Assembly: GCA_028456385.1 (NCBI GenBank)
Contig: JALNQF010000060.1
Location: forward strand, 124,001 to 188,000
Direction of reading: 5' to 3'
Origin: Ophiosphaerella korrae
Lineage: Eukaryota; Ascomycota; Dothideomycetes; Pleosporales; Phaeosphaeriaceae
Length of the DNA stretch: 64,000 bases
The notes under the pieces were generated by a model, which saw nothing but the letters and a program-made list of their open reading frames with translations, was not told where the DNA came from and did no database searches. Below, piece after piece: positions 33,766 to 45,474 of the stretch; within the stretch, counting starts at the first letter, position 1, and each line of letters starts with the position of its first letter. The translations under genes and the position numbers were made by a program.

Positions 33766-34345
33766 GCCGCTTAGACTCCACCTGTTCAGGTCAGCCATCA
33801 AGCGATGGTGTAAGACACAAACAGAGCGGGTGTGGAGAGCCAAGTGGCGAGCAGAGACCAAAGGCCGAGCGGCATACAGACATATCCCGCTGCTCACGAG
33901 GAAGGTGCTCCAGCTCCACGAGGGCCTCAGCAAACGACAGAGCGCGGTGCTGGCGCAGCTGCGCACCGAAAAAAAATTAGCCTTGATGACTTTCTCATGC
34001 GTCACCAGCTCCCGCTGCCCGTGCGGCGAGAGATGGCAGACCGTCGCTCACGTCCTCCGGAACTAGGTATTCGGCAACGTCTTTAGACGACATAACCACC
34101 GGGCCACCCTGAGCAAGCTACAGCTGGTCACTAAAGCCATCCGATTTATAGAGCAGACGCAGATCCTAGGGCAAGTGGGGATCACAGACACGTAGACGAC
34201 AGCCGAGCACTGGGGGAAGACTGTAGGTACTGCAGCCGCAAAATACGAAGCAGCACGCCTCCACGAGCCTAGAAGCATAGATGAGCGGACAAGCCAACTG
34301 GGCATAGCTGCGGAGGAAACACAGCTGAAACAGAGTAGGACAAAA
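33766..34345 (+). mobile_element. 3' remnant of a non-LTR retrotransposon (Tad1/I-like LINE)
   Basis: Two overlapping frames together match the C-terminal tail of Tad1-type LINE polyproteins: an amphipathic stretch (KRWCKTQTERVWRAKWRAE), then SAVLAQLRTEK and, one frame over, ISLDDFLMRHQLP, then a cysteine-rich CPCG..WQTVAHVL motif. The frame change at about 33,970 and a TAG after HVLRN show it is dead. The RT and endonuclease parts are absent. Confidence 0.65.
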
Positions 34346-34470
34346 TCAATCCATTAATTAATCAGCGTGTCACACCTCACCTCGCCCTTAAGACCTCTAC
34401 CTAGGAGATCATTATATTTGTTTATTAAGTAAGGCATTTCGCCTTATTCTATATTCCAACCCAGACCGCG

Positions 34471-35355
34471 ATGTTCTCCCAACCTTGCCTTATGACTCTC
34501 GTAAGTATAGGGGCAATTTACAAGCTAAATAACTTTGTTGTAAAAGTACCTCGCGATCCAGTCGAACCTGATCATGCCGCTGAGCAACGCGTCTTTGATA
34601 TCCTTGAACGTTACTAGGCTCACCCGAATTTGGTCCGAAGTTTCTTACGTATTCCGGGCAAGACATTTTTAGAGCGGCTTCTAGGTGGCGACCTTGCATC
34701 GCTTCTACGTACCCAACAAACAAGAGACCTAAGTACGCGGCAAGTATTAGTTGTTGCAAAGGTACTCTCGCTGGAAACATCTATCCAGTGGATGAGAGAA
34801 CTTACCTCAGCCGCTGCCTGGCTTGAAAGGATCGGCCTCGTTCACGGTGATATTCGACCCCCAAATATCCTGATTGATGCCGAAGGTCACGTCAAACTCT
34901 GTGATTTCGATCGTACAGTTAAGATTGGAGAATGGCTTGATGCTGGTACTGAACCATTTGCTCAACTACTAGGTGATGAAGGAGGCCAAGATCGTGGAAC
35001 GTACGGAAAAACTGGTCCTTGGACGGAACAGTTTGCACTCGGCTCGGTTCTTTATTCGACGACACGAGGATACGATCCGTACGAAAACCAATGGTTCGGA
35101 TTGGATCATGATTGTATTGTTATGGATACGCTTCAGCGAAAGCACTTTCCTGCGTTGACACGTTCCTACGAAGATATAATTATATCTAAGTGCTGGAATG
35201 AAGATTGTATTACTATTAAGGAACTTAAGAGTACGATTTGGGAAATAGCCTGTGGGCCGTACAGGGAGGCCAGGGTCGAAAGCACAGCATGGTACGTCCA
35301 GCGTCAAGAAGGGTACAAGGGAATGGTTACAAAGGGCATTATAACGTGCGGCTAG
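34471..35355 (+). pseudogene. Protein kinase-like gene with a single TAG
   Basis: The frame starts at ATG 34471 (MFSQPCLMTLVSIGAIYKLN) and is open to 35355 except for TAG at 34615-34617 (ILERY, stop, AHPNLV). CAG to TAG would explain the stop. Kinase landmarks: VVKVPRD (the Val-x-Lys strand of the N-lobe), AHPNLVRSFLRI, LGGDLASLL, and the catalytic loop GLVHGDIRPPNILID (His-Gly-Asp in place of His-Arg-Asp, with the metal-binding Asn present). The Mg-binding motif is DFD rather than DFG, followed by a T-loop-like region and EQFALGSVLYSTTRGYDPYE. About 294 codons, no intron needed. Similar kinase-like genes are multiplied in Pleosporales and other ascomycetes. Confidence 0.75.
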
Positions 35356-35439
35356 GTATAATAGACTTTCAGATAAGGAAATCAGGAATTTACTTCAAAA
35401 GTCAAAATTTCTGTAGCTAGCAGTGACTTGTTGCGCTTA

Positions 35440-36466
35440 TGTATTGGTATGATGCGCTCCTCGCCGACTAGAAGACTAGATTCTCTGCTTCAGCATGGGT
35501 CAATAGACCAGCAATTAGGCAACCATCTGGCTTACCTGAGGAGTATTCTCGGGTGCTGGATCAAGTTTCCGACGGCCTGCTCGAACGGATTCAATTGAAG
35601 CTGGATGAGGTCCGCAAAGGTGTCAGATGAGCTAGCGTACGAGCCAGTTCACGAATCGATTCAGATGACGATTGAGATGGCGATGGCGATCGATCTGGCA
35701 TCGCGTGCGCGATGCCAGTGCGTGATACTAGCTCGCCACTAACTCAACCACAACCACAACTCATCAACTGCGGCGCATCATTGGAGAGCCGCAGCGCCAG
35801 CTGGAGAATTGAGATTTGGTTCGTCAATCACATGAATAATGGCTATCGTCAATATGATGGCTCATCGCGGCACGAACAGACTGCGAGGAGCCGATACATG
35901 AGCAAACCACGAAACTCAAGATAAACGGCTCTCCGTCACCGAGCCGCAACTACGCAGAGACAGGTATATAGATTGGAGGCAGAGCAGCAGATAGGAGACG
36001 GAACAATCAATCAATCAACTCAATTCGAATCAATCCAATAATCCACATCGTCAATCGGTGACCATCAAATCCGACAAAAGGCCTTCCATTAATCTTCCGG
36101 GCAGGGTACCCTGTAGTGGTTCAGCATGACGGCTTTCTAGAGAATAAATTCCACGTGAATGAAGCGACAGGTCATATTACAGGTGTTTTAGATTGGGCTG
36201 CCGCCATAAATGCCCCATTTGGGGTTTCTCTCGGCGGTCTTGAGATAATACTTGGCATTCAGACTTCGAGCTGCTGGCACTTCCATCCTAGCCATATCAA
36301 GCTGCGAGAACATTTCTGAGATACTTGCTATCAAGAGGTTGGCCAGATCTCAGCAGACGATCGACGATCAATCGAAGTTGCGAGACTGTTTGGAATATTT
36401 AGGATCTATGGCTTCGAAGAGGGAGATGCAAGAATTGTGTATCTCGAGGCTTTATGTATGCTTTAG
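35440..36466 (+). pseudogene. Aminoglycoside-phosphotransferase-like (APH) gene split by a solo LTR
   Basis: Left half: an open frame leading to LLERIQLKLDEVRK just before 35,621. Right half from 36,077: LPLIFRAGYPVVVQHDGFLE, then TGHITGVLDWAAAINAPFG. In APH-type kinases the conserved elements are a H.D...N loop and an hGhIDWe..h.G.P motif; here VQHDGFLENKF and GVLDWAAA match them. Removing the LTR with one AAAGG copy restores one continuous frame (...EVRK-GLP...). After the LTR, an in-frame TGA at 36317-36319 interrupts REHF(stop)DTCYQEVGQ, then RSIEVARLFGIFRIYGFEEG follows to TAG 36464. CGA to TGA would explain it. So there are at least two independent lesions. Confidence 0.75.
35621..36076 (+). 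mobile_element. Solo LTR with perfect 5-bp target-site duplication
   Basis: It begins TGTCAGATG and ends ATCCGACA. The five bases before (35616-35620) and after (36077-36081) are both AAAGG. It is 456 bp and is not followed by a primer-binding site or an internal region. The sequence is of normal GC content with short runs (gcgatgg, acaatcaatcaatcaactc). Its insertion split the APH-like gene. Confidence 0.9.
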
Positions 36467-37218
36467 ATACAGACTTTGCATTGGCGAACTGCTGGTTGAG
36501 CCATTTTTGTACAGAAACTCGCTCACTGAAATTGGTATTCGCGAACACAAATCAACTGAGCATAGGCAAGACATAAACCCATGTGTACTTCTCCGGTTCA
36601 AAGATAGTGCTTTCGGGTCGAAGTTGGCTGTAGAGCCGATAAGAGTATTACAAATGACAATGACTAGGAGCGAGAGCCTATAGGACCTCTTTCTACCTCC
36701 CAGGTTTGCCCCAGGCTGTCTACAAATATCCCAGACAGTGATAATGCCCTGGCAGACCAACCCGTCCAGTAGCTCTTGCTCATTCTCAACCTGATCGACG
36801 AAGATCTTGTGAGTCACCTTGTCCCCCACCTTTGCTTCAGCCCAATGCGTGCCCGGATCAGGTTCGCCATCGGGATCGAAAGGCTAGCTGGTATCAGGAC
36901 ACACAAGTTGCTTATGCATAAAGAACGTGCCATTGCCCCCCCGCTCGTGCCCCCCGCAGGGGCCCAAGACGTAGCATTCCGGCTCGATGAATTAGAACCA
37001 GACCTAGGCCGAGAACGAGGCCTTGCTTGCAGAATAAGAATAAATTCATAACCATCCAAAAGTTCACCCAAAGGCCAGTCCATTGAATCCCGTACCCATG
37101 CTAATGCTTCAAGTGGCTCTTCATGGTCGACGAAGAATCCAGTATCAACACAAGAGACAAGACCACTAGTACCTTCAGAATTGAAAAAGCCTACCTTGTA
37201 GCTTAGCATACTGAACAT
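36452..37218 (-). pseudogene. Unknown fungal protein, frame broken or unspliced
   Basis: Two minus-strand frames overlap: one from ATG 37218 (MFSMLSYKVGFFNSEGTSGL ... FFVDHEEPLEALAWVRDSMD), and a second, in another frame, from about 36,890 (FDPDGEPDPGTHWAEAKVGD, KVTHKIFVDQVENEQELLD, GIITVWDICRQPG) to 36452. They may be joined by an intron near 36,895-36,960 whose sites I cannot fix, or the gene may be frameshifted. No domain is recognised. The conserved look (GTHWAE, VTHKIFVDQVE) suggests a real former gene. Confidence 0.45.
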
Positions 37219-37332
37219 AGCTTACTGGCGAGGCATTTATTATCGATTGCGCGTTGTATTTCATGAAGTGGAGTGAGGCAGTATCGATCGGTGCTGGTGG
37301 AGGTCAGTAATCAAATTAGACGGTGGCATGCA

Positions 37333-37885
37333 CTACTCACTCTTGTATGCTCTTGAAGCAGCTAGACAAGCAGCTGGATGGGAGCTCATAACACTGTAAA
37401 CATCATCTCCATTTAGTCTGGCCTGGTCGAGGAGTCCAGTAGCAAGCCCACGTTGACGGTAGTTATGATGGACGACTAACTGAGTAATCCACCAAATAGC
37501 CCTGCCATCAACAGACCATCGGCAGGCAAAAGCGTTACCAGCAAGATGATCGTTGGCGGTAACTCTAACATATGAGGAGATTTCGTTAGGGAGATATTCA
37601 TTTCGAAGCCTTTCTTTGCTTAGCCGAACGCGACTACCTAATCGCAATGGTCAGTTTAGTAGCACAACCTGTGCACGGAGGACCTACTTGTCTTGGCGGG
37701 CTTCCTATTCGCTCTGCTGCATGCTCGCCCCAAACACCGTAATTCTTAGAGAAGAGCTTTGCAGCTTTACCGAGCATCTCGTCTGTAACCTTGTCACTCT
37801 TAAATCCTTCATAAACCTTCTTATCTATGTTTAGAGGGCTTCTTCACTTACGCGTACCTGGTGTTGGTGCGATGGTCCGAATCTA
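37333..37885 (-). pseudogene. GNAT-family N-acetyltransferase, decayed
   Basis: The last exon (37333-37637) encodes the acetyl-CoA binding part: WWITQLVVHHNYRQRGLATG, whose R-x-x-G-x-A matches GNAT motif A, then LLDQARL and ending SHPAACLAASRAYKSE. The upstream exon (37688-37824) reads YEGFKSDKVTDEMLGKAAKL, LFSKNYGVWG. The intron 37638-37687 has good sites (GTAGGT, ACTAAAC, TTAG) but the exons do not join in frame, implying a one-base deletion. Further upstream a TAG at 37883-37885 occurs where a Gln codon is likely. No clean N terminus remains. Confidence 0.65.
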
Positions 37886-38299
37886 AGGCTCGGGGGTAAA
37901 TGCGGCCGATTTTCGTGCACGCGTCGACGACTTCATCGGGGTGGTATCAGGCTAAACATGCTAATGGTGGCCGGGAACGTCGAGGAGCGTGGGTCCGTAG
38001 TTTGTTGCGTCATGCGGGATTCAGAGTGCTTATCCTATGTGGAGAAGAGTGGGGCCGCAGATTGCTCCGACAGGAAATGGTTAGTGCGGCATTGCGACAT
38101 GCACAGCCATAGCTTGACGATTCGCGCTCTTGACCAACCGGAAAAGTAGAAAATTCGTTCTCCTTATACTAATATGTAGCGTATACAATAGACTATATAC
38201 TATATAATTATCCTACTAGAATATTTGAATTACTTTTGCGATACTTACAACTACCTAGATAAAGATCCTAAATACTACTGATAGCGTTTAGCTGCTACG
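37886..38299. other. Left border of the retroelement nest
   Basis: No gene. From about 38,150 the sequence becomes AT-rich. The first LTR base of the nest is at 38,300, preceded by ctacg. Confidence 0.5.
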
Positions 38300-38445
38300 T
38301 GTTACAGATGTAACAAGAGAAATCGAGATAGAACCAATCAGTCCTGACTCAAGTGCTAACGAAGCATAGGATGAGCGGGTTAACGAGCTAGATTGGGAAA
38401 CAACCCACAATTGGGACACGTGATACAGGCGATCTATAGTCACAA
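38300..38445 (+). mobile_element. Element 2, 5' LTR, left piece
   Basis: It begins TGTTACAGATGTAACAAGAG and matches the start of the element 5 LTR at 57,260 (aatcgagatag, gctaac(g/a)aagcatagga). It stops abruptly at cacaa, where element 1 is inserted; the rest of the LTR is at 45,475-45,779. Together the pieces make 451 bp. This piece is largely free of RIP transitions. Confidence 0.8.
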
Positions 38446-38873
38446 TGTTACGGGCCGCCTGTCGTCGACTACAGGCACCTGTTTTACGGGGGGTTGGTGG
38501 ATTGAGAATTGATAGTGAAAGCTCGGGGGTGATCTGCAATACCGTGAACAATAGAAGATGTTTCGCAACTGTCTTGTATTGGCGTTCCGTGGTCAAAGGA
38601 TTGAATTGCCGATGTCATCCTAATGATGCGCATCCTGTCGACTATATACTTATCGTGATCTGTGATCTGTGGTTGCCAAGACCAACAGATCGCGGATCAT
38701 CTTAATCTGTGATCTGTAGATGCCAAGAATCTACAGATCACAGATCACCTTAGGTGTCCCAATTATATGTAGTCTCCTAATCGAGATCGTTACCCTGCTT
38801 ATCCTATACTTCGTTAGCATCTAAGTTAGGGCTGATTAGTTCTATCTTGATTTCCTCTGTTACACCTATAACA
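38446..38873 (-). repeat. Element 1, 3' LTR (nearly RIP-free)
   Basis: It ends at the left with TGTTACGGGCC and at the right with CCTATAACA (minus-strand reading TGTTATAGG...GTAACA). It contains near-palindromic (t)gatctgtgatctgt words. It is GC-balanced, in contrast to its partner. Confidence 0.9.
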
Positions 38874-38887
38874 CTATCTCCCCCTCT
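38874..38887 (-). other. Polypurine tract of element 1
   Basis: On the minus strand AGAGGGGGAGATAG lies immediately before the LTR start TGTTATAGG. This is the plus-strand primer site and fixes the orientation. The other minus elements carry decayed versions (ctattctcttctt at 49,395; ctatctcctcttc at 55,109 on the + strand). Confidence 0.8.
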
Positions 38888-41800
38888 AGGCGGGTCCTAG
38901 TTTATCTATCCTAGAGCTAGAGTTATTAGTCTAGTTTCTTTGTTAATGTAGAGTTCTTTATCCTCCTTTATACCTATTTTATCTACACGTTGTTACTATC
39001 TTCTTACTAATTGTGTGTTACGTAATAGTATTAAAATATTTCCTTATTCTTGTTATACTTCTCTTAAGTTAAATCCTAAGTCTCTTCCTTATATTATTTC
39101 TATAAATAATAGTAAGGCTTATAAGGCGTATATTTATGTAAATATACGTAGTTCTTGTAACGTATCTAGTATCTCTCTTTCTAAGTATACGTTTATTATA
39201 CTTATTCTTGCGTCTAGGCTTAATAATAATAGGGAAAGCTATTAACTAGACTTAAGAGAAATTACTATCTTAAATTATAGAGGCTAAAGCTAAGCGTAAG
39301 CGTATCTAAGAGCTTACGTAAAGTAAGCTAGTAGAGAATTAAGCTTATCTCTCTTGCCTTTGTAAGATAAAGGCCTTAAATAATAAGAAATTAGCTAAAT
39401 AGTTAGTAGCTCTAGAAGCTAAGCTAGACTTAGATAAGGTATTTATTGTAGTAGGTCTTATATTAGACGTTCTTATTACCTCTCTATCTATTATTAGTAA
39501 TATTAGTTCTCTTAGTTTACTACTAGGCGTTCTAGAGGGTTTTAACTTTAGAAGTCTTCTAGTTTCTTAAAGTAATTAAGATTATCCTCTAGTTCCTATA
39601 TTTTCTCTTATAGTTGTCCTTTTTTATCTATACTTATCTATTCTACTAAATAGTAGTTTCTTCTATTATAGAACTAGTATACTAAGATTTTCTTAACTTC
39701 CTATTCTTTTTATTCTTTATACGTGTCTACTTTGTATACTAGTAGTTCTACTTCTTATAGTACTTGTTCTAGTAGAGCTACGTAAAACGTTAGGTATATC
39801 TTTATCTTATTTAGTAGCTTTAATTTAAATATAACTAGTATAACTTCTTTCTTAATTTTATATAGTTTTATTTTAATATAGTCTAATTTTAAACTTAGTT
39901 ACTTACTTTTAATATTTTTTCGTACTAACTATACTTTTTCTCTCTCTCTAAACTAAGGTCTCTTTTTATATTTTTTATTATAATACTTTACTATCTAAGT
40001 ATATAAGAATTCTACGTCTTATCTTAATTAGTTGTGTATATTTTTAAGTCTATTAGTAAAGTTTTTTCTTCTTAGAGACTAAGATATCTAGTTTCTTAGT
40101 ATCTAGTATATATTAGGCTTAAATCTATAGTTCGTAAAGAAAAGTAATACTCTTATTACTACGTTCTTTACGCTATTATATGCTAACTATACTATAAGTA
40201 GTAACTATACCTAATTATTCTAATTGTAGTTAAGGTAGTATCTTAAGTATTGTTCTACTATCTAATTTATTCGTTCTAATTATCTATCTATTTATAGGTA
40301 ATATACTATAGACATTACGTATTATATTCCTAATTATACTACTATTATTCTCTATAGTTTTAATATAAATTGTATATCTCTATCTATAATAATTTTGTCT
40401 AGTAGTCTATATTAGCTAATTACTATTCCTAGGACTTAGTATATAGTAACCTCTATCCCGCTTTTTTTTTTATATAGTCTAAAGTACGTATACTTTGTAA
40501 GTTTATCTACTATTATTAAGATTCTATTATACTTAACTCCTAATATTAAGTCTTTAGACTTTAGTAGCTTTGTAATAAAGTCTATCGTAATAACTCCTTA
40601 TAGTTATTCTAGTACTTCTACTAGTTATAGTATTCTATATAGTACGTATCTATTATATTTATTCTTATAATATTCTATATAGTCTCGTAGTACTTCTATT
40701 ACTAGTTGTCTTGCTTTTAGAATATAGTAATCTTATAGTAGTCTATCTAATATTTTCTCTATTCTTTAGTAACTATATACTAGTAATTTATAGAATTGTT
40801 ATATAAATTCTCTCTAGATTTTGTTTAGAATATATATTCTTCTATAAGCTCGTATAAATCCTTCTTAAATTTCTAGCTTCTTTATTTCTTTAGATACTTC
40901 TTTTAATATTTTCTAAATCTATTTATCTAGCTTACTACTTATTCTTTTAAGTATTATAGCTATTTTAGGTATATTTAAGACTAAATATCCTTCTTCGTTC
41001 TTAACTAGAACTATACTAGTAGTGCTTACTTCTTCTTATAAGTCTAGTCTTTTACTAAAAGTATCTATAAACTAATTGTCTTTCCCTTTTGTATATATAA
41101 TTTCTATATTAAATATTAATAAGAACTCTTACTATTTTATATAGCGTTATAATAATTCTTTATTTATTATAAATTCTATAAAGTTCTTGTAGTCTATATA
41201 GACCTTTATCTAGTACTTTACTTCTTATAAGTATACTCTCTATTATTTAAATACTTTGTAGATTACTAGTATCTCTTTATTGTAGATTAAGTAGTTAAGT
41301 TTTACTATCTTTATTTTCTTAGAGAAGTATTTAACTAAATATTCTTTTTTAGTCTCTAGGTCTTCCTATATTAGTGCTATTCTATAGACTAAATTAGATA
41401 CGTCTGTTTTTACTATTACTAGTAGGTCTAGGTTATATATTCTAATAACTAGATTTTCTATAAATTTCTTCTTAATCTTATTAAATACTTTGTCGCATTT
41501 CCTTATCTATTTAAATAGCGTGTCTTTCTTTATAAGTCTTGTTATAGGTTCTATATCTTTAGAATATCTTACTATTAACTTTTTATAGAAGTTAGCTAGC
41601 CTATAAAATTATTATACTTCTTTTAGGTTTCTTAGTATTAGCTATTTGTTAATTAATCTAATCTTCTCTAAGTTAATCTTAATTTTTCCTAGTTTAATAA
41701 TAAATCTAAGGAAATCTATTTTTTTTGTGTAAAATTTGCATTTTCTTATCTTAAGAAATAGTTTATTTTCTACTAGTTTCTTTAATACTTTATATACGTA

Positions 41801-44800
41801 TTATATATATTCTTCCTCTATCTTTAAGAATATAAAGATATTGTCTAAATATACGAATATAAATATATCTAAGTACTCTCTTAGTACTATATTAATTCTT
41901 TCTTAGAATACTACTAGTATATTTGTTAAGCTAAATAGTATAACTAAGTATTTATATAGTTTATACTATATTCTAAACGCTATTTTCTATTTATTACCTT
42001 CTTTAATTCTAATCTAGTAGTAGGCGTTCTAGATATCTAGTTTTGTAAAGATTTTTACTTCTCTTAGTCTATCTTATATTCTATTTATCTATAGTAGTAG
42101 GTATTAGTTTTTATTTGTAATTACGTTAGTTTTTCTAAAATCTACGTAGGGTTTCTTATTACTAGTTCCCTTTTTGTCTACAAATATAAGTCTATATACT
42201 ACTAAGGATTTAGACTCTCTTATCTATCCTTTTTTTATTGCATTTTAAATAAATACTTGTTTAATTTTAGATTCTTCTTCTATTTTTTAGTAGACTAGGC
42301 TCTATCCTACGTTTTTGTTTTCTTCTAGTTCTATTACTAAATCCTATAGTTAATATTCTAGAAGGTAATCCTCTAGCTCTATAAGCTATTTTTCCTATTT
42401 TTTATATTCTTTAGGGAATTCTCCTTTATAGGTGCTTATATTAGCTTTTAATATATCTATTCTACTATAATTAATCTTTCTTGTTTTCTAATTAATATAT
42501 AGGTTAGTTATCTATAACTATAGTATACCTAATATTATATCTTGTTTATTGTTAATTATTGTTATATCTATAACTATATTCTTAATTGTTATCCCTTCTA
42601 GTTTAAGTGTTAAGAGAACTATTTTAAACCTAATAAGTTCTTAAAATAGTTTCCCTTTAATCGTACTTAGTTATTAAGAGTACTTCTTTATTATATACTT
42701 TATTCTTTATCTTTCTACAAACTTCTTTAATATAAAGTTTCTTGTAGCTCTACTATTAATTATTATTTATACTTCCTTTCTTTAGTATATACTTATTTTT
42801 ATAATATATAGGCTTCTTATACTTTCTAGCCTTTTTTACTTAGGTAGTTTTGTAAATTATCTATCTTTTTAAGGCTATAACTTTACTTTAAGTTTATATA
42901 TTTTATATTTTAGATATTTATTATTTGTATATTTGTACTATAGTCTTCTTTAGACGTATTTTTTAGTTAGTTTAGGTCTAGGCCTTACTACTACGTATCT
43001 ATCTTCTAAGATTATTTCCTATCCTTAGATATCTTCTACTATAATTACTCTTGTATAGTTATAGCCTCTTTTTCTTATAGGCTATACGTTATTATTTACT
43101 TTAGGGTTTCTATATATAATACAATTCTTATCTAAGTATAATATCTATAATACTTTAAAGTGTGCTAGATATTTTAGATCTATTATCTTGTTATCCCCTT
43201 CTTAGTACTTACTTTTTCTAGGTGTGTCTATTATTAGGATATAGTATACTACTAGTATTCTTAGTATATAGGCTTTGTTAATCTATTACGTTTTTCTTAT
43301 AAGGTACTACTATTCTCTTAGTATAAGTATTCTTCCTACTACAACTATATATTGCTTTATCTATTCTTAAAATAGAATAAACTTAGTTTTTTTAAGATTA
43401 CGTTCTTTCTAGTCTTTATACGCTTCCTCTATACTTATAACTATTAAGTATATCTAAATAAATCTCTATTCTTTGTTTTATTCTTCTATATTTATTATTA
43501 TATAGCTATTATAACTATATATTATTAGCTAAGTATACTCTATACTTTTTATACTAACTTGTCTCTTACTTCCTTATAGTCTTTTAGAGGTAGTTATAGT
43601 AGTCTTTTTATCTAGTACTAGTCCTTTAGCCTAGATTAATAGTACTAGGGGCTCTTCTCCTTCTAAGTCTTCTATTAGTAGGTCTATTACTTAGGCTATT
43701 TCTTCTAGCTAAGCTTTTATTCTTTCCTTTATTATAGCTACTTTATATCTCTATTTCTATAGGAACTATACTACTCTCTATTTACTAGAAAGATATATAT
43801 AGTAGTTGTTATTATAATAAAAGGTCTAGTAGAGTATTATATATTATACTTCTTTACTCTTAGCTACTTTCTCCTAGGGTTTAGCCTATACTTATAGTAC
43901 TTCCTTCTTCTTTTTAGTTGTTTTTAACTAAGTTTCTTTTTTTAGGTCCTTACTTTTGTAGTCTTTTACAAAGTATCCTAGTTTCTTATATTTATAGTAT
44001 ACTATATCTTTCTTTAACTTAGATCTATAGTTTTTTATATAGTAGCCTAGTTTACTATAGTTAAAGTACGTAAAGTCTTTATTCTTCTTTTTTTTCTTAT
44101 CTTTATTAGTATTAAGGATTATAAGGTCTCCCTTATTATAGTTCTAAGTATAACCTCTATATTTATTCTTCTTCTATTCTCGAAGATTATTATTAATTTA
44201 TATTACCTATTACTTTAGGGCTTCTAGTATCCTTAGTTTCTCTATATATATTATTTTATATTAGATCTTTAAGTTTAGTCCTTATTTAAAGTGTAATATT
44301 AAGGCTAACTTATTCTATTCTATATTTTATAATAGTTATTTAAATTATAATATATACTTTAGAATACTCTAGTTCTATATAAGCTTTTCTAGTTACTCTT
44401 TAGCTTATTAGGTAACGTCTATATCTCTAAACGCTACTCTTATTTATTTAGTAAAGTATTTATAGCTTCTAAAAATAGCTCTAGTTTTATCCTTCTAGGT
44501 TATTAGAGAGTATATTATGTAATCTATCTAGTAAGGTTTATACTATCTTATTACGTCTTCTTTAAAGTGTAATCTAATATATATTACTTTCTTTTCTTTT
44601 GTATTAAAGTATAGTACTTGTATATCTATCTAGAGTTGTACTAATATAATAAAAGGTCTTAGTTTTTCTCTTATTCTATTAAATTTCTTAAAGACAGGTA
44701 TCTTTAGTAGTTTCTTTATCGCACTTATCTCTAATCTTTAGGTAATTAGTTCTATCTAGTTCTATCCTTAGATAATAGCCTTAATTTATACCTTATTTTA

Positions 44801-45041
44801 TTTTACGTAGTCTTATAGTTCTTTATTTTACGTCTCTAAGGTATTAATTACTATTTTTATATCTTCTTTATTATTAATTAGTTAGTTAAGACAACCTTTA
44901 ATCGTTTTCTATGCGGTGCTGTCTATTTTAGGACTACTTTTAGGGGCTTTACCTAATTATTTAGTTAAACTTTCTACTATTGTGTTAGCTAGACTATACG
45001 CTACTTACGCTTTACTTTTTATAATAACTAAATTAGTAAGG

Positions 45042-45469
45042 TATTATAGGCTACTTATTATTAACTATAGGTACCTATTTTATAGGGAGTTAGTAGATTA
45101 AGAATTAATAGTAAAAGCTTAGAGGTAATCTATAATACTATAAACAATAGAAGATGTTTTGCAACTATCTTATATTAGCGTTCTATAGTTAAACGATTAA
45201 ATTACTAATATTATCCTAATAATACGTATCCTATTAACTATATACTTATTGTAATCTATAATCTATAGTTACTAAGACTAATAGATTGTAGATTATCTTA
45301 ATCTATAATCTATAGATACTAAGAATCTATAGATTATAGATTACTTTAGGTGTCCTAATTATATGTAGTCTCCTAATTAAGATCGTTACCCTACTTATCC
45401 TATACTTCGTTAGTATCTAAGTTAAAGCTAATTAGTTCTATCTCGATTTCCTCTATTACACCTATAATA
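45042..45469 (-). repeat. Element 1, 5' LTR (RIP-saturated)
   Basis: Same 428 bp as the 3' LTR. For example ctataggtacctattttata at 45065 faces ctacaggcacctgttttacg at 38469. In the segments I aligned nearly all differences are C-to-T or G-to-A in this copy. Confidence 0.9.
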
Positions 45470-45474
45470 TACAA

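Larger units (their letters stand above)
38446..45469 (-). mobile_element. Element 1: complete Gypsy-type LTR retrotransposon, 7,024 bp
   Basis: Both LTRs are 428 bp (38446-38873 and 45042-45469) and align without a gap at an offset of 6,596 bp. Target duplication: CACAA at 38441-38445 and TACAA at 45470-45474, differing by one C-to-T. Read on the minus strand the order is 5' LTR, gag with two CCHC-type knuckle remnants (about 43,940-44,120), protease, reverse transcriptase (about 41,400-42,250; catalytic box reads YLDN for YLDD near 41,836-41,856), RNase H, integrase (about 39,900-40,950), polypurine tract, 3' LTR. The order RT-RNaseH-integrase marks Gypsy rather than Copia. Stops are everywhere and changes are C-to-T/G-to-A, so it is inactive. 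Confidence 0.88.

Noticed and set aside
28836..36076. One full-length LTR element bounded by the two TGTCAGAT LTRs
   Set aside because: The right copy has its own target duplication and the interior contains unrelated former genes.
39015..39245. Short open frame in the retroelement block
   Set aside because: Antisense sequence at the 3' end of element 1, open only by chance in AT-rich DNA.
44916..45101. Plus-strand frame MLSILGLLLGALPNYLVKLS
   Set aside because: It is antisense to the gag start/LTR junction of element 1 and ends within the LTR.
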